Assembly: GCA_002393725.1 (NCBI GenBank)
Contig: DGTJ01000050.1
Span: forward strand, 1-20,569
Direction: 5' to 3'
Source of the DNA: Prevotella sp. UBA4339
Lineage (GTDB): Bacteria > Bacteroidota > Bacteroidia > Bacteroidales > Bacteroidaceae
Length of the DNA: 20,569 nt
A program made the translations under genes and the position numbers. Positions 8,335-14,863 of this stretch are shown here, piece after piece. Position 1 is the stretch's first letter, and each line of letters begins with the position of its first letter. The notes below the pieces were generated by a model. The model searched no databases and had not been told where the DNA came from. It saw nothing but the letters and a program-made list of their open reading frames with translations.

Positions 8335-8342
8335 TATCTTTG
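8335..8342 (+). promoter_or_regulatory. -7 promoter element of the AGCS symporter gene
   Basis: TATCTTTG lies 20 bases before the symporter ATG and diverges from the lipoprotein promoter. No clear -33 box is seen. Confidence 0.6.
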
Positions 8343-8362
8343 CACGCAGAAATTAGACTTAT

Positions 8363-9721
8363 ATGGAAACTATCAACGATTTTTTCTCGATTCTTGGCTC
8401 TTTCCTTTGGGGATGGCCGATGATTATCCTGCTGCTGGGCACTCATGTGTTTCTTACCTTCCGCCTGCGCATTCCGCAAAGGAAACTTCTGACAGGCATT
8501 CGGCTTTCTGTGAAGAAAGACAACAAGGCCGAAGGCGATGTCAGCCAGTTTGGTGCCCTTGCCACAGCCCTGGCGGCAACCATCGGAACGGGAAATATCG
8601 TAGGTGTAGCAACGGCAGTGGCCTTAGGCGGTCCGGGAGCAGTGCTTTGGTGCTGGCTCACAGGAATCTTCGGTATGTCGACGAAATATGCCGAGGGCCT
8701 GCTGGCAGTGAAATATCGTGTAAAGTCTGAAGACGGACGGATGTACGGCGGTCCGATGTATGCCCTTGAGCGCGGCCTCAACATGAAGTGGCTGGGCGTT
8801 CTGTTCGCCGTGTTTACAGCCCTTGCATCATTCGGTATCGGTTGTACAGTGCAGGCCAACTCCATCGCGCTACTGGCTCACGAGACGTTCGGAATACCGA
8901 CATGGATAGTGGGCATCTTCGTATGCATGCTCACAGCATCGGTAATTCTGGGAGGCGTAAAAGCCATTGCCAAGGTCTGTACGGTCCTGGTACCGTTCAT
9001 GGCAGTACTCTATGTCCTGGGATGCATCGTGATTCTCTGTATCAACAGCAGCTACCTGTGGCCTGCCATCCAGCTGATTGCCGACTCTGCCTTCAACCCG
9101 TCTGCAGCAGGTGGAGGATTCGTGGGTGCCACAGTGATGATGGCAGCCCGCTATGGTATCGCCAGAGGACTGTTTTCCAATGAGAGCGGCATGGGCAGCG
9201 CCCCTATCGTTGCCGCAGCAGCTCAGACTCGCAACCCCGTGCGCCAGGCGCTGGTGTCGAGCACCGGTACCTTCTGGGACACAGTGATCATCTGCGCCCT
9301 GACAGGACTGGTACTCGTGAGCAGTATCCTCGCCTACCCCGATATAACGTATGCCGACGGTGCTGCACTCACCAAGGTGGCATTCTCGAAGATTCCGTAT
9401 ATAGGAGCGCCATTGCTCACATTCGGGATTCTCACCTTTGCCTTCAGCACCATCCTGGGCTGGAGCTACTACGGTGAGAGTGCCGTAAACTACATCGAGG
9501 GCCGCCGCATCAACCGCTTCTACCGCATCCTATATATCGTCGCACTGTTCTTCGGCAGCATCATCAACCTGGATATCATCTGGAACATCGCCGACTGCAT
9601 GAACGCCCTGATGGCAATACCTAATCTCGTATCGCTCCTGCTCCTCAGCGGTGTGGCTGCCAGAGAGACAAAGAAATACCTGTGGGCCAACCGGCTTGAC
9701 GACGATATGGAGGAAGATTAA
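8363..9721 (+). CDS. Alanine/glycine:cation symporter (AGCS family)
   Basis: An inner-membrane carrier of 452 aa that imports alanine or glycine with Na+ or H+. About ten hydrophobic segments run through the protein, the first at about 8-32. Family signatures are clear: ATIGTGNIVGVATA (73-86) and the AGCS motif GIARGLFSNESGMGSAP (265-281). Also conserved are KYAEGLLAVKYR and GGPMYALERG near 108-138. Length matches the family. It has its own promoter and is followed by a terminator, so it is probably monocistronic. Whether alanine, glycine or D-alanine is the substrate, and which ion is used, cannot be decided from sequence. Confidence 0.95.
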   Translation: METINDFFSILGSFLWGWPMIILLLGTHVFLTFRLRIPQRKLLTGIRLSVKKDNKAEGDVSQFGALATALAATIGTGNIVGVATAVALGGPGAVLWCWLTGIFGMSTKYAEGLLAVKYRVKSEDGRMYGGPMYALERGLNMKWLGVLFAVFTALASFGIGCTVQANSIALLAHETFGIPTWIVGIFVCMLTASVILGGVKAIAKVCTVLVPFMAVLYVLGCIVILCINSSYLWPAIQLIADSAFNPSAAGGGFVGATVMMAARYGIARGLFSNESGMGSAPIVAAAAQTRNPVRQALVSSTGTFWDTVIICALTGLVLVSSILAYPDITYADGAALTKVAFSKIPYIGAPLLTFGILTFAFSTILGWSYYGESAVNYIEGRRINRFYRILYIVALFFGSIINLDIIWNIADCMNALMAIPNLVSLLLLSGVAARETKKYLWANRLDDDMEED

Positions 9722-9752
9722 TCTGTTTGCAAAGATAATGCAAAATCCCGAA

Positions 9753-9777
9753 CCCGACAAGTAATCGGGCATTTTTT
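9753..9777 (+). terminator. Terminator after the AGCS gene
   Basis: Stem CCCGA (9753-9757) / TCGGG (9765-9769) with a 7-nt loop, followed by CA and six T residues. The stem is short but the U-tract is good. Confidence 0.65.
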
Positions 9778-9821
9778 AGAGCAAAAAATTGCCCTATTCA
9801 CATATCATCCAGCCCGTTCAT

Positions 9822-9920
9822 AACGACATTACGGCTCATTAGCAACGACATTACGGCTCGTCATTAACGACATTACGGCTCGTCAGCAACGAGATTACGG
9901 CTCGTTTTTGACGACATTAA
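9822..9920. repeat. 22-bp tandem repeat array upstream of cassette 1
   Basis: Four head-to-tail 22-bp units start at 9822, 9844, 9866 and 9888 (consensus AACGACATTACGGCTCGTCA plus 2 variable bases). A partial fifth starts at 9910 (GACGACATTA) and a degenerate half-unit lies before the first. Units differ mainly in the last four bases and at single positions. Unit 4 contains a perfect inverted repeat AACGAG-attacgg-CTCGTT; the others contain the imperfect ACGA/TCGT form. There are no spacers, so it is not a CRISPR array. The array lies between the symporter terminator and the promoter of the first ECF sigma gene. It could be an operator cluster or a minisatellite. Confidence 0.9.
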
Positions 9921-9936
9921 GAATTAATTCCCAAAG

Positions 9937-9969
9937 TTGCACTTTTCTTTCCTTTTTTTATTACTTTTG
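9937..9969 (+). promoter_or_regulatory. Promoter of cassette 1
   Basis: TTGC (9937-9940), 21 bp, then TACTTTTG (9962-9969) followed by C. The same boxes at exactly the same spacing precede the sigma gene of cassette 2. The leader is about 65 nt and contains the small palindrome TGATT-tc-AATCA (9995-10006). Confidence 0.65.
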
Positions 9970-10040
9970 CAAAAAAAATCAGAGTAAAGGGTAATGATTT
10001 CAATCACTCATCTGTATTATAAATAAAGAAGCGACGAAAG

Positions 10041-10532
10041 ATGACAGACAGGACAGAACAGTTTGAGCAGCTCTTCCACTCGGAGTTCGGCAGGATGTAC
10101 AAGGCAGCCTACATACTGCTTGGCAATGAGGACGAGGCAAAGGACGTGGTGCAAGACGTCTTCGCCCAGCTGTGGGCAGGTACCATCCCACTGCGAGAAG
10201 AGTCAACGAGAGCCTTTCTGCTGACCTGCGTCCGCAATCGCTGCCTCAACCTTATTGCCCACCGAAAGACAACCCTGGAAGCCATGCAACTGCTGACACC
10301 TGAGGTAATCGAAAGCGGGCAGCACGACGAGGAGATCATTACAGCCATCGAAGACTATATCGACCATAGGCTGACACCCCAGACAGGCCGCATCATCCGC
10401 ATGCACTACGATGAGGAGCAATCCTATAAGGAGATCGGTCAGCAACTGGGCATCAGTCTCTCTGCCGTAAACAAGCACATCGTGCAGGGATTGAGGAAAC
10501 TACGTGAAACATTCAAGACCAAAGAAGTATGA
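10041..10532 (+). CDS. ECF-type RNA polymerase sigma factor, cassette 1
   Basis: A 163-aa sigma-70 factor of the extracytoplasmic function group that would direct RNA polymerase when its anti-sigma partner is signalled by the outer-membrane receptor. Region 2 spans about 5-75 (FHSEFGRMYKAAYILLG, DEAKDVVQDVFAQLW, RAFLLTCVRNRCLNLI). Region 4 spans about 105-157 with the helix-turn-helix YKEIGQQLGISLSAVNKHI. Regions 1 and 3 are absent, as normal for ECF factors. It overlaps the anti-sigma gene by four bases (ATGA), implying translational coupling. The likely target is its own cassette promoter, but the promoter seen also fits the housekeeping consensus. No substrate can be assigned. Confidence 0.93.
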   Translation: MTDRTEQFEQLFHSEFGRMYKAAYILLGNEDEAKDVVQDVFAQLWAGTIPLREESTRAFLLTCVRNRCLNLIAHRKTTLEAMQLLTPEVIESGQHDEEIITAIEDYIDHRLTPQTGRIIRMHYDEEQSYKEIGQQLGISLSAVNKHIVQGLRKLRETFKTKEV

Positions 10533-11074
10533 AGACCAGAGAAGAGCAAATCAGGATGCTCCTGCATCCGGAGCGATACACAGATGAGCAGCTCAGCCAG
10601 ATGCTGGACAATGTGAATATACCTGTGCCCCATACCGAAGAAGAGAGGCACAGAACGAAACCCGCCAAGGAGCGACCGCTGATGCGCTGGGCAGCAATAA
10701 TCATTGGCGTGCTGATGCTGAGCGGAATCACCTATGCAGCCGTGCACATCGTTAGCAACATGGAGTCAGAGCCCAAGGCGGCGATAGTAGACCGTAAGCC
10801 CGACGTGAAGAAAGTGAAGAATACCTATGGCGCAGAGGCAGCACCCACCCAACAGGAGCCTGTTATATATAATAATGTGGAGTTGCAGCAGATCATGCAA
10901 TGCATTGCCGACGGCTACGACGTGAAGGTGGTATTCAAGAATGAATCTGCCCGCACCCTGCGCTTCTATCTGCAATGGGAGGCTGACGACACCCTGCAGG
11001 AGATTATAGATAAGATTAACCATTTCGAGAAGGTCCACCTGACCCTCACGGACGAAACCATCACCATCGAGTAA
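10529..11074 (+). CDS. Minimal FecR-like anti-sigma factor, cassette 1
   Basis: A 181-aa single-pass membrane protein proposed to hold the cassette-1 sigma factor. Residues 1-50 are cytoplasmic and acidic/polar (YTDEQLSQMLDN). A transmembrane helix spans about 53-73 (WAAIIIGVLMLSGITYAAV). A 41-residue linker (KAAIVDRKPDVKKVKNTYG included) leads to a DUF4974/STN-like domain at about 114-181 (NNVELQQIM, DTLQEIIDKINHF, LTLTDETITIE). Typical Bacteroidetes FecR proteins exceed 300 aa because a FecR domain lies between helix and DUF4974; it is missing here. Unlike the paralogues in cassettes 2 and 3, this linker has no palindromic-element insertion. It overlaps the sigma gene by 4 nt and ends 3 nt before the receptor. 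Confidence 0.82.
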   Translation: MKTREEQIRMLLHPERYTDEQLSQMLDNVNIPVPHTEEERHRTKPAKERPLMRWAAIIIGVLMLSGITYAAVHIVSNMESEPKAAIVDRKPDVKKVKNTYGAEAAPTQQEPVIYNNVELQQIMQCIADGYDVKVVFKNESARTLRFYLQWEADDTLQEIIDKINHFEKVHLTLTDETITIE

Positions 11075-11077
11075 GCC

Positions 11078-13651
11078 ATGAGACACATTACTATACTATT
11101 ATTGTGCCTCGTCGCCATGAGCGTGAAGGCACAGCGACTCTCGCACGACTTCCAAGGCGCATCGCTCAGCGAAGCACTTATCTGGATAGACAATGCACAA
11201 GATAACTATAAACTCAACTTCATCTTCGACGAACTGGAGGACTTCACCGTCACCACCTCGCTGAAAAACGTATCTGTGCGCGATGCCGTCCGTCAGGTCT
11301 GTGGTTTCTATCCCATGCATCTCACCTTCGACGAGCAGAACATCTACATCGAGTGCATGCAGAAGTCGGACACCAAACTCTCAGGGCGCATCACCAACGA
11401 AAGTGGCCAGCCCATTGCCTATGCCAGCGTCTCGCTGTTCTCTCTCGGCGACATTCCCTCCGCCGACGCTTCGCCTACCCGTAGCCTTTCCACCTTTCTG
11501 ACAGGCGGCGTGAGCAATGAGGCAGGCGACTTCGTGATACCCTGCAAGGCGCAGAAGGTCATCGCCCGCATCACCTGTATCGGCTATAAGACCGTCGAAG
11601 GGACCTACAGCGTGGGTGACATCGGCGAGATACGTATGCAGCCCGACAAGTATGCCCTGCAGGGCGTGGAGGTGAAGGGCAGCAAACGACTCGTCTATGC
11701 TACAGACCGCGGACTGATGGCTAACGTGGAGGGTACGCCTTTGGCACAGTTCGGTTCCGTCTCGGAGATGCTCAGCCATCTGCCACTTATGATGAGCAAT
11801 GGCGAGGTAGCAAGTCACGGAAAGCCGGAAATCTATATCAACAACAAGAAGGTGCGCAATGAGGAGGAATTGGATCGTCTGCGTGCTGACGAAATACTCT
11901 CTGCCGAGATTATCACCAACCCTGGAGCAGAGTATGGAGCGGAAGTCACCTCCGTAATCCGTCTCAAGACCATCCGTAAGACGGGCGAAGGCTGGAGCGG
12001 TAACTTCTCCGCTGCCTACCGCCAAGGGAAGGAATACTACGCCTATGGGAATGCATCCCTGAACTATCGCACTCGAAACGGCATGGACTTCTTCGCTCGA
12101 GGGTATCTGACAAGCAACAATCAGGTACGTACAGCATCTGCCAGCGACCAGCTATTGGCTTCCAGCACTTGGGACTATGAGAAAGAGTTAGAATGGGATT
12201 TCCGAATGAAGTATTATTTTGCAGATTTAGGCTGGAACTGGGAAATCAACGAGAATCACTCGCTTGGCATAACATACACAGCCAACAACTACATCGGCAA
12301 CTATGTCCGTGAAAGTCATACCAATGAAACAACTTGGCAAAACGGTCGTCTGGCAGATAACGGATACAGCAGCACAACAACAACTACCAAGCCGAGGATG
12401 AACCATGCCATAAATGCATATTACGTAGGAGGATTTGGAAAGTGGCAAGTAGAATTGACTGGCGACTACTATAAAGGTAGTTCCTTTGCAGAAATGACAG
12501 GCGGAACAGAAAACATTGCAACTGTCAGTAGTCAGACTAACACAAGAAACAGTCTATTGGCAGAAAAACTGGTCATTACGGCTCCTGTTCCTAAAGGTCG
12601 TCTGACCTTTGGTGAGGAGATTTCCACTGTTGATCGCACCAGCGACTTCACTCAAAGCGGATTCTCTGCTGACAATAGTGTACATCAGGAAACATCAGTT
12701 TGGTCTCTTTTTGCAAACTATTCGCTCCAAGCAGGCAAGTTCTCCCTTAATACAGGACTTAGATGGCAGAACGAGCACAACCTTTACGACCAAAATGGAC
12801 TGCGAAATAACGATATGAGTCCTGATTATCATGTACTTATTCCACGGGCTACGTTCAGTTATAAGACTAATACGTGGACACATACACTTTCATATCAGTG
12901 CACACGTTATAACCCTTCTTACCAACTCCTGACTTCTGCTGTAAACTACCGTAGTAGTCATGAATACGACACCGGCAATCCATTCTTACAATCCCAGACA
13001 GACCACAACTTCAGCCTCATATCCAAGTGGCATTGGTTCTACTCTGAGTTGTTCTATAATTACACAAAGAACGGCATTACCTCTTTCCAGTCAGCCTACA
13101 ACGACAACACGCATCCTGGTGTTATTATCATGGACTACCGCAATGTGCCCAAGACCCAGACCTATGGCATCCTGCTAAACGTTTCCCCCAAGGTCGGTAT
13201 CTGGCAGATGAACTACAACACGCAGATATACTTCAGCAAGCAAGACTTAGAGGCAATCGGAATCACATATAACTGGAATGGGTTATGCATGGACTTTTCG
13301 CTCGACAACACGTTTTGCCTCCCTAATGAATGGCTATTGAACATTCACGGTAACCTATCTCCATATCATGAATCTGGCTGTTCACAACGCAAAACAACTG
13401 GCAGTCTGAATCTACGCCTAAGTCACAACTTTCTCAAAGACAAAAGTCTTAACTTGGCCATTATTGCCAACGATATCCTACACACTCAATATCGTGACAT
13501 GACAGCATATGGAGGCATCAACATCCGTACACAATTCAAAGAATACGGTGATACCCGTAGAATTGGCATTAATCTCTCATGGAAGTTCAACGCCACCAAG
13601 AGCCGCTACAAGGGCAGTCACGCCGGACAAAGCGAGCGCAACCGTCTGTAA
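11078..13651 (+). CDS. STN-bearing outer-membrane beta-barrel receptor, cassette 1
   Basis: An 857-aa TonB-dependent-receptor-like protein that would sense or import a ligand and signal through its N-terminal domain to the anti-sigma protein. Signal peptide 1-18 (ends VKAQ). STN/secretin-like signalling domain about 20-94 (FQGASLSEALIWID, ELEDFTVTTSLKNVSVRDAV). Carboxypeptidase-regulatory-like domain about 98-195, with an extra Ser/Thr/Pro-rich insert near 123-141 compared with the other two receptors. Plug-like region about 200-300 (KPEIYINNKKVR, IITNPGAEYGAEV). The rest is a beta barrel ending in ATKSRYKGSHAGQSERNRL, the tail typical of the OMP_b-brl_3 group. GC content falls within the gene after about 12030. 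There is no SusD partner, which argues against a classic polysaccharide-uptake system. Ligand unknown. Confidence 0.88.
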   Translation: MRHITILLLCLVAMSVKAQRLSHDFQGASLSEALIWIDNAQDNYKLNFIFDELEDFTVTTSLKNVSVRDAVRQVCGFYPMHLTFDEQNIYIECMQKSDTKLSGRITNESGQPIAYASVSLFSLGDIPSADASPTRSLSTFLTGGVSNEAGDFVIPCKAQKVIARITCIGYKTVEGTYSVGDIGEIRMQPDKYALQGVEVKGSKRLVYATDRGLMANVEGTPLAQFGSVSEMLSHLPLMMSNGEVASHGKPEIYINNKKVRNEEELDRLRADEILSAEIITNPGAEYGAEVTSVIRLKTIRKTGEGWSGNFSAAYRQGKEYYAYGNASLNYRTRNGMDFFARGYLTSNNQVRTASASDQLLASSTWDYEKELEWDFRMKYYFADLGWNWEINENHSLGITYTANNYIGNYVRESHTNETTWQNGRLADNGYSSTTTTTKPRMNHAINAYYVGGFGKWQVELTGDYYKGSSFAEMTGGTENIATVSSQTNTRNSLLAEKLVITAPVPKGRLTFGEEISTVDRTSDFTQSGFSADNSVHQETSVWSLFANYSLQAGKFSLNTGLRWQNEHNLYDQNGLRNNDMSPDYHVLIPRATFSYKTNTWTHTLSYQCTRYNPSYQLLTSAVNYRSSHEYDTGNPFLQSQTDHNFSLISKWHWFYSELFYNYTKNGITSFQSAYNDNTHPGVIIMDYRNVPKTQTYGILLNVSPKVGIWQMNYNTQIYFSKQDLEAIGITYNWNGLCMDFSLDNTFCLPNEWLLNIHGNLSPYHESGCSQRKTTGSLNLRLSHNFLKDKSLNLAIIANDILHTQYRDMTAYGGINIRTQFKEYGDTRRIGINLSWKFNATKSRYKGSHAGQSERNRL

Positions 13652-13681
13652 CAGCATAAATAAAGTTAAAAGACCGACAGG

Positions 13682-13737
13682 GTTCTTGCTTTATAATAAG
13701 ATTATAATGATCTTTGCATAAAGCAAGAACTTTTTTT
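13682..13737 (+). terminator. Terminator after receptor 1, containing the -33 box of cassette 2
   Basis: A perfect 13-bp inverted repeat GTTCTTGCTTTAT (13682-13694) / ATAAAGCAAGAAC (13718-13730) is followed by seven T residues (13731-13737). The loop is 23 nt and contains the TTGC that serves as the -33 box of the next promoter. The loop is long for an intrinsic terminator, so a partly leaky terminator is possible. Confidence 0.75.
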
Positions 13738-13746
13738 GTACTTTTG
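13714..13746 (+). promoter_or_regulatory. Promoter of cassette 2
   Basis: TTGC (13714-13717), 21 bp, then TACTTTTG (13739-13746) followed by C: the same boxes and spacing as the cassette-1 promoter at 9937-9969. It overlaps the loop and right arm of the preceding terminator. Confidence 0.65.
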
Positions 13747-13798
13747 CTTAGGAAAACGGGGTGCCCGATTGTATATAGAGTAAAAGACAAGCGACAAG

Positions 13799-14299
13799 AT
13801 GATTGACAAGCAAGCGTTCGAACAGATCTTCCGACATCATTACGACGGGATGTTCCGGCTGGCCAGACGGATGCTCGGCAGCGACGAGGAGAGCAAGGAT
13901 GTGGTGAGCGACATGTTCGCCCAACTGCTGAACAGCCATGCTGACTTGCGGTCGGATACGCTGCAAGGCTTTCTGCTGACGAGTGTCCGCAACCGCTGCG
14001 TCAATCTGTTGGCACACAAGCAGCGGGAACAGGCCGCGCAGGTGGAACTGAGGCCACTCCAGCAGGATACTTCCCAAGAGCACAAAGAGCAGGAACAGCT
14101 CGACGCCCTCCACCACTACATCGACACAGAGTTACCCCCACTCTCGCAGCAGATACTCCGCCTGCGCTACCAGCAGGGACTGAAGTACCGCGAGATAGCC
14201 GAGACGCTCAAGGTCAGCGAAGTAACCGTGCACAATCACCTGTCGCAGTCGCTCAAACAATTGAAGGAACACTTTAAAGCAAAAGGTTATGACATCTAA
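13799..14299 (+). CDS. ECF-type RNA polymerase sigma factor, cassette 2
   Basis: A 166-aa ECF sigma factor paralogous to those of cassettes 1 and 3. Region 2 is at about 5-75 (FEQIFRHHYDGMFRLARRMLG, EESKDVVSDMFAQLL, GFLLTSVRNRCVNLLAHK). Region 4 is at about 105-160 with the helix-turn-helix YREIAETLKVSEVTVHNHL. The recognition helix differs clearly from those of the other two (EVTVHNHL versus LSAVNKHI and KVAVYKHV), so the three factors probably do not read identical promoters. The 3' end overlaps the anti-sigma gene by 11 nt, more than the 4-nt overlaps in the other cassettes. Confidence 0.93.
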   Translation: MIDKQAFEQIFRHHYDGMFRLARRMLGSDEESKDVVSDMFAQLLNSHADLRSDTLQGFLLTSVRNRCVNLLAHKQREQAAQVELRPLQQDTSQEHKEQEQLDALHHYIDTELPPLSQQILRLRYQQGLKYREIAETLKVSEVTVHNHLSQSLKQLKEHFKAKGYDI

Positions 14300-14846
14300 C
14301 GACAAACTGGAGGATCTCCTCAAGCAGATGTATGCACAAGAGGATGAGACCATAGACACCTCGGACATCATCGACGAGGAATGGCAGAAATTTGAGGCCA
14401 GGCACTTTGCTCCCAAGCACCGTTCTTGGGGCTGGATGCAGATTGCCGCAGCATTCATCGGCGTGCTGATGCTAAGTGGTATCACCTATGCCGCCGTGCA
14501 GATGGTACGGCATACACAGGAGCAGGCATGGAATCAAGGGGACAGGTCGCTTGATTCCGACGGCAAAGCCGTGGATCAAGGACCTGTCCCCTTGATTCCT
14601 CCCGTGACTCCTGACAGCATTCCGCAGACGCGCATCTTTGAGAACGCACCGCTCGACGAGATAATCACGGAGATAGCCCAATATTATAATAAGGTGGCAG
14701 ACATCGAGAGCGAAAAGGCTCATGAGTTGCGCCTGTATTACAAATGGGAACCGAAGGATGCCCTCGAAGACGTAGTGGCAGACCTGAACCACTTCGACCA
14801 CGTAAGCCTCGCCATCGAGGATGACAAACTGATTGTGAAACCTTAA
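14289..14846 (+). CDS. Minimal FecR-like anti-sigma factor with in-frame palindromic element, cassette 2
   Basis: A 185-aa single-pass protein with the same plan as the cassette-1 partner. Cytoplasmic part 1-48 (DTSDIIDEEWQKFEARHF), membrane helix about 50-70 (IAAAFIGVLMLSGITYAAV), linker, and DUF4974/STN-like domain about 117-185 (FENAPLDEIITEIAQYY, ALEDVVADLNHF). The linker is largely made by the 70-nt palindromic element: residues 82-104, NQGDRSLDSD then GKAVDQGPVPLIP, are encoded by it. The reading frame used is the only one of the three on this strand that is free of stop codons through the element. The linker from YAAV to FENAPL is 46 residues, the same as in cassette 3. A FecR domain is absent. 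The receptor gene follows after 17 nt. Confidence 0.82.
   Translation: MTSNDKLEDLLKQMYAQEDETIDTSDIIDEEWQKFEARHFAPKHRSWGWMQIAAAFIGVLMLSGITYAAVQMVRHTQEQAWNQGDRSLDSDGKAVDQGPVPLIPPVTPDSIPQTRIFENAPLDEIITEIAQYYNKVADIESEKAHELRLYYKWEPKDALEDVVADLNHFDHVSLAIEDDKLIVKP
14530..14612. repeat. Palindromic repeat element, copy B (inside anti-sigma gene 2)
   Basis: Perfect 19-bp arms GGAATCAAGGGGACAGGTC (14530-14548) and complement (14581-14599) surround a 32-nt centre that itself folds (CTTGAT/ATCAAG at 14550-14555/14575-14580; ACGGC-aaa-GCCGT at 14560-14572). The 70 nt are identical to copy C at 18877-18946. The right arm end CCCTTGATTCCT (14589-14600) is followed by a 10/12 match, CCCGTGACTCCT (14601-14612), echoing the perfect 12-bp duplication in copy A. 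The whole element is translated. Confidence 0.92.
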
Positions 14847-14863
14847 CCCCACAAAAGACACAC

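Noticed and set aside
9730..9737. Minus-strand TATCTTTG after the symporter gene
   Set aside because: It would drive antisense RNA into the symporter; no -33 box or gene supports it, so it is treated as chance.
9822..9920. CRISPR array
   Set aside because: Units are contiguous 22-mers without spacers and no cas gene is present.
14472..14861. Minus-strand open frames across the palindromic elements (also 18735-19130)
   Set aside because: They exist because the palindrome is stop-free in one frame on each strand; they overlap well-supported anti-sigma genes and lack start signals.
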